From positions 1 to 64,000 of the forward strand of contig QNGE01002995.1 in the NCBI GenBank assembly GCA_008508345.1: DNA of 64,000 bases, written 5' to 3'. The DNA is from Paragonimus westermani (lineage: Eukaryota; Platyhelminthes; Trematoda; Plagiorchiida; Troglotrematidae). The notes below the pieces were generated by a model. It was given only the letters and a program-made list of their open reading frames with translations. It was not told where the DNA came from and ran no database searches. The position numbers were made by a program, and so were the translations under genes. Below, one piece after another: positions 59,421-64,000 of this stretch (within the stretch, counting starts at the first letter, position 1; each line of letters begins with the position of its first letter).

Positions 59421-61660
59421 CAGTTCACGCTATGTTCATAAACATGGCTGAAGCAACCCATCGGGTTGCCCATGGTTTGAATGTATGCATGTTCACACCC
59501 TGCTCATCTCTAATTGTCTGTGGTATACAATTTGCACGTTTTACTTGTGCGACTGATGAGAGTAAACGAAAATTTAACACGTCGCATCAACGTTTGTCTA
59601 AATCCCAGGCAGTGTAGAGTACTTTTAGACTTGTTTTTGCACACTGTAACTAATTTTGTTTCATGAAATTCGGCTAATTCCCCCATAGATCCTTAGATTT
59701 GTGAAACGACGTGATAAGAAAAAGTGTTGCGAACAAAAAAGTATCAGTATGAGTAGCAAACAAAGATGGTCACACACACAGATATTATTCAACGGAGCAT
59801 TGAAGTTGGTAGAAATGAGCAGACAAGGTTGTTATTCCATATAAAACAAGTAGTCAAGAGCTTTTTGCACAGGTTCTAAGGAAACAGAAAACAGCGGATA
59901 ACAGTGCATTCAGCAATTTCGTGACAAAATGATCCCTTATCTATTAAAAATCCCGTTATCTTAAGTGTAAAACGAAGTACTGGTTAACAATGTGCAGACT
60001 TTTCAGGGGAATAAAATCTGGATTGAGTAAACACAAAGGGAGGTGACAATCCAAAATCAACACTGACATAAGTCGTGATTTGGCTTTTCGTGATCGTCAA
60101 TCCTGCTTTACGTAACGGATCTGGGGAATGCCCAGCAGATTAAAGACTCATTCGGACCTGTACGTGGGTGACCAGGTGCAGTGGTCATCGAAGTCATGGA
60201 AGATAAAGGCGTTGCAAATGAAATCAGAGCTTACGATCAGTTTTCGGCCAATCGAATTAATGTGCATCAATGGTAGAATGGAGTGGCCAGTCAAAGCATT
60301 TAACAGTACCTAAAACATCCAAAATTATTCTTCTCATCCTTTGAAGCTGCGAGAGATGTTTGAATCAGCTTCTCTAATAAAATGTATGGATTCTACTTGT
60401 TTTCATTAACACCTGTACCTACTAAACCATAATTAGTAAACGGAACTGTGTTTGGATAGTTGCCGATGTAAGTATTCTTTAAGCTTTATCCAGTCATGTG
60501 TTCATGGAACCTGAAGCTGTGTTTGAGTTGGGGCTGGAACATTGTCGATGTACACAGCAGACTACTTTCAAATTTTCAGTCCGTTTCAAGTATTTTAATT
60601 GTTTACACTACGGGCTTGGTTTTATGAAGCACCTCCGTCCGAAGTGCGCACTCAGTTCGCTAGGTCAGAGGTCTGTTCTGGCTAATTCAAAAGTCGCATC
60701 AATGCTCTCTGTCGTTACCTTTCGCCTTTTCCCCTAAACTCGGAACTTCTAAATGTAACTTGTTATAATTTAGAACCACGTTAAACTGCGAGCCCTGACA
60801 CGTAGTCGGCCCAGAGTAGAGTGGGAACACGTGACGACAATAGTGTGTAGCTTTATTGAACACGAGCGAATGACATAATAATGATGAGACATAGATAAGA
60901 CAAGCAGTCACCCAATCGATTGCGTGTTTAATACGATTGGATCGTTCGGGGCTGGGGTGGGAGAGGGAAAGAGAGGGACGCACGCGTGCACAGGTTGGCA
61001 GGTGACGTGCGGACAACGGTAGGCGCAGATGCCACATAACTGCAAGAAATTACCTTGTTACAACATACCTGCAAATCGAACAGACCTCATTACAGAGAGC
61101 CAACTGTTGTGCGACCGGAGGATTTTAAGTGGTTTCATGGCTTTCACATACCACATTCTTCCGAAAACAAACCAATAACCACGCAAACGATACATCGAAG
61201 TGGTTTGTCCTACACTTACACAGAGTGTCAGAGAAAACCCCAAAAATGGAAAATGTGCCAGAAGAAACTGAACCACTTGTACTATTGAATGGAACATTGA
61301 ATCGAAACCACCACCTTAGATTGTTCTACCTTCCAATCTCAGTGGGCAGTGATTCCGGCGTGTACTGTTTGCACTATTCATAATCTGGTCAAAGTTGTTT
61401 CGCAACCTCAGTATGCCAGTAACTATACTCCATTCTGTCACATTATCAGAGTTAATTAATTCTGACCGAAAACTCTTCTATCAGTCAATACACTTCAGCA
61501 ACTGATTAGTGATTTGAAACAAGCACTTCCTGTTGCAAATTTGAATAGGGCAGACAAAAGATTGACGCGACATAATTTGTGCTCGAGGAAACTTCTTTGC
61601 ACTTTTCTGACGTTTTCTGCATACGAGTTAAAATGTACAAAATTTCAAACCACAGAACAA

Positions 61661-61906
61661 TCACAAAGGGTCAAAGTTCAAAATCAGTTCGGTTGCTACC
61701 ACAGCAACGTCAGTGTCGCAAACAGTTCTTTTTGTACAACGTGGGGTGACGGTGTCTAACTCCTATGGCCTTGACATAGCGTCGACAGCAGAACACGTAA
61801 CGAATTTGATGAGTCGATCACGTGTTGCATCATCAACTGATGCTTGGCGTGCGATGACGCTGGCTTCTTCCGGGTGTTTGTTGTCAAGTTGCTTGATTGT
61901 CTGACC
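61661..61906 (-). pseudogene. Minus-strand coding remnant with one in-frame stop
   Basis: On the minus strand one frame reads GQTIKQLDNKHPEEASVIAR, then QASVDDATRDRLIKFVTCSA and VDAMSRP. It meets TAG at 61763-61765, and continues in the same frame ELDTVTPRCTKRTVCDTDVA and VVATELILNFDPL to a TGA at 61661-61663. The composition is protein-like across 80 codons and the downstream part stays in frame, so this was probably a coding sequence once. A TAA lies just before the first codon. I do not recognise the family; a retroelement fragment or a retrocopy exon are both possible. Confidence 0.45.
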
Positions 61907-62149
61907 GTTTTATAGTTTGGAATTTTTTTACATTTTAACTCACCTGGAGTAAACACCAGTAGAGATGCAGCAAAATCTGCTCCAACATAGATCGTGTCAC
62001 GTCAGTCTTTTATCTGTCTTAGTGTCATTTGTGATTAAGCTGAATTTGTACCGAGAACTCACTGTATTATGAAAATAGGCGCCAGATGTGTAATTCATGT
62101 GATAGAATTTGATAGCTGCCACTGAAATTTTTGGGTTCTTGTGGCCCAG

Positions 62150-62229
62150 ATACCGAACTACAAGAACCTTCGTTGGTCAAACAACTTGGTCTGATTGCAA
62201 GTGTTGCCCCAGATAGGTCACTCCTGTTA
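62150..62229 (+). CDS. STAND gene exon: helical repeat (80 nt)
   Basis: The acceptor TTTTTGGGTTCTTGTGGCCCAG and the excellent donor CTGTTA|GTGAGT enclose 80 nt, phase 1 to phase 0. It encodes TELQEPSLVKQLGLIASVAP then DRSLLL. The codon across the 5' junction becomes GAT (aspartate), continuing from the exon at 56383-56675. The helical, leucine-rich pattern agrees with the TPR-like region. Confidence 0.6.
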
Positions 62230-63294
62230 GTGAGTATGCTTCATGATGGATTGACTTCGATTGTTGAGTTGTTTTGTCCTCATTGTTTCGACGTTGCTGC
62301 AGTGTGCATTTAAAATATGAAAACTGGCATAACTGCTGAAACACCAGGCAAGTGGGTTCGCTCGCACGGTTCAAAGGAACAGTCAACCTCCTAGTAGTAT
62401 TTTTCTGGCGCCCACTTCCAAATTTCCGTGAGCAACCCAATGTTTCTCAAGCCGTCTGATGCTTGTGTGGCATTTCGTTCTATCGTGAACGTCTTTGATA
62501 CCAACCGACTAGATGGTCATGGCCTCCACATCCCTCCTGATCCTTTTAGTTATGGTTGATAGTCGATGACAAGCGAGCTGTGCACCTACATGGCTTAATC
62601 CCGGACATGCGACCAGGGCAGAGTATGTTAGCCACCCCGTAATGTGATAAGTGACCGATTCGTAGGCAGAATTATTTCAACACTCAGTAGAATATCTCAA
62701 CGCAGCGGTAAAATAAGTCCAAAATTCCACAGTGAACGGATTGCGAGTAACACGGGTGACGGGATGAGCCATCGCGCAACAAAGTGTGATCAACGGCAAA
62801 CTACCCACCGCGAAAAGCGTCAGCTGCACACAAATCAGGCAGAAGTGCGTACGACGTGTGGGTGGAAACCGCAGCTGCGTTGTGAACTGGAATCCCGGTT
62901 CATAAACTCCAGCGCGTGCATGTTGTTAGAACCTGCGAGTTGAACGGTGCAAATCAGGCTTTATTGAACGGCTTTTTGTTACAGTAATACAACGGCTTAG
63001 CGTAGACCCAGAAATGTGAGTACTATGTCAAATATTCTGTAAAACCACACAAAATTGCTATCGTGGACCAGCGTTCCCATTGATGATCATCATTCATTTT
63101 GCATGTAGAAAGTTTGCCTTTCACTGTAGAGCAATTTCGATCCTGTTTACAGTTAAGCGCCATCTGGTTCGTATGACTTCAAAAAACAGACAAAGCCCTA
63201 TTTTTCTTCTAACCCATTGGGGAAAAACGGTTCTTTAAATTATGCTCAGAGATGACCTACTGACCACAATTTTCTCAAACACTTTTACCTGTAG
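62230..63294. other. Intron (1.1 kb)
   Basis: A 99-codon plus frame at 62644-62943 (HREKRQLHTNQAEVRTTC) has no recognisable domain and is not needed for phase, since the flanking exons join phase 0 to phase 0. Confidence 0.6.
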
Positions 63295-63526
63295 TTTGAA
63301 TCACTCACTTCCGTGGATATCCTACAGCTGGCACATCTAGGAGTTGGAATCGCCATAAAACGACGTAGACTGTCTGTGCGTGATAAACTACTGGCAGAAA
63401 ATATTTTCCAGTTGCTCGGGACAGTTGAGGCGAAACTTAATCAAGTCAGTGTCTATCCTGAATGCATCTCCTACTCAGACCTTCCAAAAGAAGCTGAACT
63501 GATGGCAGAATTGAATCAGGCCAGAG
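63295..63526 (+). CDS. STAND gene exon: TPR-like region, last exon in window
   Basis: The acceptor ACACTTTTACCTGTAG has a good pyrimidine tract; the donor is CCAGAG|GTGAGA; 232 nt, phase 0 to phase 1. The product FESLTSVDILQLAHLGVGIA, then IKRRRLSVRDKLLAENIFQL and PKEAELMAELNQAR, shows helix pairs with small residues at TPR-like spacing. A second acceptor (ATATCCTACAG, before LAHLGVG) is also in phase but gives a shorter, less complete helix. The gene must continue beyond the window, as the exon ends in an open frame. Confidence 0.75.
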
Positions 63527-64000
63527 GTGAGAATATTAGCTTTTCTTTGTTTCTTCATACTTTTCATACACAGATTAAATTATGTGTAGTGAAGGTTGTG
63601 TTTTTGTTATTTGCAAATCAGCGTTAGCTATTCAGATAGGCTTATGTAGAGTGTCTAGTTATTGCCAATTGTCACCATCTCAGCGTACATTCGAATGACA
63701 TACGAGGAGAAGCATTCATGTCGACTTCCATTCGTAGACATTCCTCTGATTCGAAGAAATGATGGCCTGATCTCATGATCGGTAGACAAGAGTTACTAAC
63801 CGGTACACAGATTTGAACATTTCTTACTCCGCTGCATATAGAAGCGGCCTGATGTGCACATTGTTCACGGGAGCAAGAAGAACATACATTGGGGATAGGT
63901 TACCAGGAGAAATTGATCTCCCCTTTTCCAACATTAAAGGTACACAGCTATCTATGATCGTTTGTCGATAGGACTTGAGGTGAAACTCAAAAGAATGTTT
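63527..64000. other. Start of next intron, truncated by window edge
   Basis: No further exon was recognised. The STAND gene's remaining exons and stop codon lie to the right of the window. Confidence 0.6.

Larger units (their letters stand above)
56676..62149. other. Intron (5.5 kb) with retroelement remnants
   Basis: It contains the two inverted Penelope-like fragments and the minus-strand pseudogene fragment described separately. The interval 60740-61040 is G-rich on the plus strand (GGGTGGGAGAGGGAAAGAGA near 60960) and may be the end of another repeat, but I have no second copy in the window. Confidence 0.6.

Noticed and set aside
5975..63526. Assignment of the gene symbol NPHP3, TEP1 or TTC41
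   Set aside because: The domain order fits all three loosely; the DUF4062-like start argues against plain nephrocystin-3, and no WD repeats typical of TEP1 are visible in the window. A search is needed to decide.
1..64000. CRISPR arrays, operons or bacterial genes
   Set aside because: No regularly spaced repeats and no dense intact genes were seen; coding segments are spliced eukaryotic exons.

Overview
The window reads as nuclear DNA of an animal with long introns, most likely a digenean flatworm (trematode). It has no bacterial gene density. Coding segments are short islands bounded by GT..AG sites, introns run from 46 bases to about 13 kb, and the repeats include Penelope-like retroelement remnants, AT and GT microsatellites, and degenerate tRNA-derived sequences. 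The trematode assignment rests on this gene and repeat style, not on a marker gene, so it is an inference.

Main content: one large plus-strand gene, from about 5.6-6.0 kb to beyond the right edge. I assembled seventeen exons by reading open frame, acceptor, donor and phase together; all but two of the junctions between consecutive modelled exons are phase-compatible. The visible exons total 4,284 nt, about 1,428 codons. Exons 1-3 carry a DUF4062-like N-terminal domain with an NYGW core. The exons at 19.9, 22.4 and 35.5 kb carry a NACHT/STAND NTPase with Walker A GEPGIGKT, Walker B IVIVIDNVDALED and a sensor-1-like RIILTCSP. The exons at 38.9 and 39.7 kb look like the helical and winged-helix part that follows NACHT. 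The rest is helical and resembles TPR-type repeats. This order matches the animal TTC41 / TEP1 / nephrocystin-3-like STAND proteins. I cannot choose among them without a search, so no gene symbol is given. At least one exon is missing from my model between 6.5 and 16.8 kb, and one between 55.3 and 56.4 kb. The 3' end lies outside the window.

Layout: 1-5.6 kb, upstream DNA with no well supported gene. 5.6-6.5 kb, the 5' exons with two very short introns. 6.5-16.8 kb, intron. 16.8-22.6 kb, NACHT Walker exons. 22.6-35.5 kb, a 12.9-kb intron holding a GC-rich tandem repeat, a fold-back element, a tRNA-like SINE head and a run of minus-strand open frames. 35.5-45.4 kb, exons from the end of NACHT into the middle domain. 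45.4-56.7 kb, a long intron with a possible cassette exon and a decayed coding segment, then TPR-like exons. 56.7-62.1 kb, an intron with two inverted copies of a Penelope-like RT/GIY-YIG linker. 61.7 kb, a minus-strand pseudogene fragment. 62.1-63.5 kb, the last two exons seen.

The sequence contains one ambiguous base (N at 30184). All function calls come from motif reading; no alignment or database search was possible.
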